5,616 nucleotides of DNA from contig JAOTWK010000255.1 of the NCBI GenBank assembly GCA_029862935.1, positions 1 to 5,616 on the forward strand, read 5' to 3'. Below, piece by piece: positions 4,744 through 5,616 of the stretch. The translations under genes and the position numbers were made by a program. Positions within the stretch are counted from its first letter, which is position 1. Each line of letters starts with the position of its first letter. Below the pieces are notes generated by a model that saw nothing but the letters and a program-made list of their open reading frames with translations, did not search any database and was not told the DNA's origin. Source of the DNA: Gemmatimonadota bacterium (lineage in GTDB: Bacteria; Gemmatimonadota; Gemmatimonadetes; Gemmatimonadales; GWC2-71-9).

Positions 4744-5616
4744 CTACCCGTAGACGGCCTTGAAGCGCTCCCGCTGTTCCCCACTGCCCAGGGCGACGAG
4801 CATCGAGCCCTTCGCGAGCCGCTGCTCGGGCGGCACATTGGTGACGACCTTTCCGTCCCGCTGGATGCCGATCACGTTCAACCCGGTGCGCGCGCCGATT
4901 GCCGCCTCGGCGAGCGTCTTGCCGGCGAGCGACGGCGGTAGCCCCAAGTAGAAGAGATCAACGCCCTCTCCCAACATGACGAACTCGCGCCCCAGCACGA
5001 TGGAGAACACGGTCTGCACTCCGAAGGACGCATAGCTCAAGACGAAGTCGGCGCCGGCGCGCTGGATGGCCTCGACGTTCCGCTCGTACGTGACCCGCGT
5101 GAGGATACGCGCCGCGGGGTTGAGCCGCCGGCAGTACACCGTGAGATACACGTTCATCGCATCGTCGTGGGTGGTGAGCAGGATGGATGGTGCCTCGGCA
5201 ATCCCCGCCTCGTCGAGTATGCGTCGGTCGGCGGCATCGCCCAGGAACAGCCGATCCGGAATGCCCTCGATCTCGGCCTCGAGCTCCGGATTTCGTTCCA
5301 CCACGTGCACGGGGATATCGCGCCGCTTGAGCGCGCGGGCAGCGGCCCGCCCCACCTTGCCGCCACCGATGACGAGCACCGGATTCGGATTGGCGTCGTA
5401 GATCACGAGCATTTCGTTCAGCGCCTCGATCTGTTCTGCGGTGCCGACCGCGACGGGTACGCTGAGCGGTGACAGCGCGAAGTCTGGCCGGGCGGGCTGG
5501 AACCGTCCACGCTCCCACACGCCCACGATCGTGACGCCGGTGAACTCGCGCAGCCGCGTGTCTCGAATGGTCCGGCCCTGCAATGGTGTGTCGTGGGCCG
5601 GGAACTCGACGAGCAG
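4744..5616 (-). CDS. Potassium channel, C-terminal part: RCK_C - TrkA_N - RCK_C (partial, 5' end beyond window)
   Basis: The frame stays open to the window edge, so the visible 290 residues are the C-terminal part; a TTG at 5583 is internal, not the start, because the eleven residues before it (ending PAHDTPL) fit the first RCK_C domain. Residues about 1-62 are that domain (LQGRTIRDTRLREFTGV). A Rossmann TrkA_N domain follows at about 78-200, with nucleotide-binding VIGGGKVG at 82-89, acidic Glu108 at the end of the second strand (favouring NAD(H) or another adenine nucleotide over NADP), GDAAD at 126-130 and TTHDDAMN at 148-155. A second RCK_C covers about 215-289. The RRLNP, RAGADFVLSYASFG and LAGKTLAEA signatures are those of two-helix K+ channels with tandem RCK domains, so a pore domain and a first TrkA_N are expected to the right, outside the window. 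A TrkA uptake subunit (same domain order, no pore) is the alternative. Cytoplasmic gating of K+ flux by nucleotide binding is the family role. Confidence 0.93.
   Translation of the reverse strand: MLVEFPAHDTPLQGRTIRDTRLREFTGVTIVGVWERGRFQPARPDFALSPLSVPVAVGTAEQIEALNEMLVIYDANPNPVLVIGGGKVGRAAARALKRRDIPVHVVERNPELEAEIEGIPDRLFLGDAADRRILDEAGIAEAPSILLTTHDDAMNVYLTVYCRRLNPAARILTRVTYERNVEAIQRAGADFVLSYASFGVQTVFSIVLGREFVMLGEGVDLFYLGLPPSLAGKTLAEAAIGARTGLNVIGIQRDGKVVTNVPPEQRLAKGSMLVALGSGEQRERFKAVYG

Noticed and set aside
5581..5583. TTG at 5583 as the start of the channel gene
   Set aside because: The frame continues to the window edge and the extra residues complete the first RCK_C domain, so the true start lies outside the window.

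Overview
The window is GC-rich bacterial chromosomal DNA. It most resembles a Gemmatimonadota-type genome, or a related group such as Acidobacteriota. This is inferred from the ~1,080-residue secreted Asp-box (BNR) beta-propeller protein of a kind common in those phyla, the high GC content with GC-rich third positions, and the repeat-laden intergenic spacers. No rRNA, tRNA, CRISPR array, transposase or phage gene was seen, so the taxonomic call is moderate at best.

Layout. Positions 1-171 hold an 11-nt-phased GGCGATG tandem array (10-60) with canonical G-quadruplex spacing, then a leader ending in a strong Shine-Dalgarno. On the + strand follow a small secreted protein of unknown function (172-588, 138 residues), a 198-nt spacer with a possible 34-codon leader ORF and a GC hairpin (671-775), and a small three-helix membrane protein (787-1074, GTG start). 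On the - strand lie the C-terminal 290 residues of a dual-RCK potassium channel (4744-5616, 5' end outside the window) and a full-length secreted Asp-box propeller protein (1246-4476). The 787-1074 and 1246-4476 genes converge.

The most unusual content is intergenic. Both ends of the propeller gene carry arrays of a 7-nt unit CAGTNNN facing an inverted array ACTGNNN. At 1150-1237 the two half-arrays are close together and form a long imperfect hairpin between convergent genes. At 4531-4741 they are about 117 nt apart, and the space between holds a (CCCGTC)n array, another copy of the 11-nt GCGATG repeat and a 7-bp hairpin. The two sites share exact 11-mers. They look like two copies of one intergenic repeat family, not gene-specific regulatory sites. 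No stretch longer than 300 bases lacks a gene; the largest spacer is 4477-4743.

Functionally the genes look unrelated: envelope or export proteins beside a K+ channel. Nothing here supports a defence, secretion or biosynthetic system. If something undescribed is present, it is the composite repeat elements and their G-quadruplex potential.
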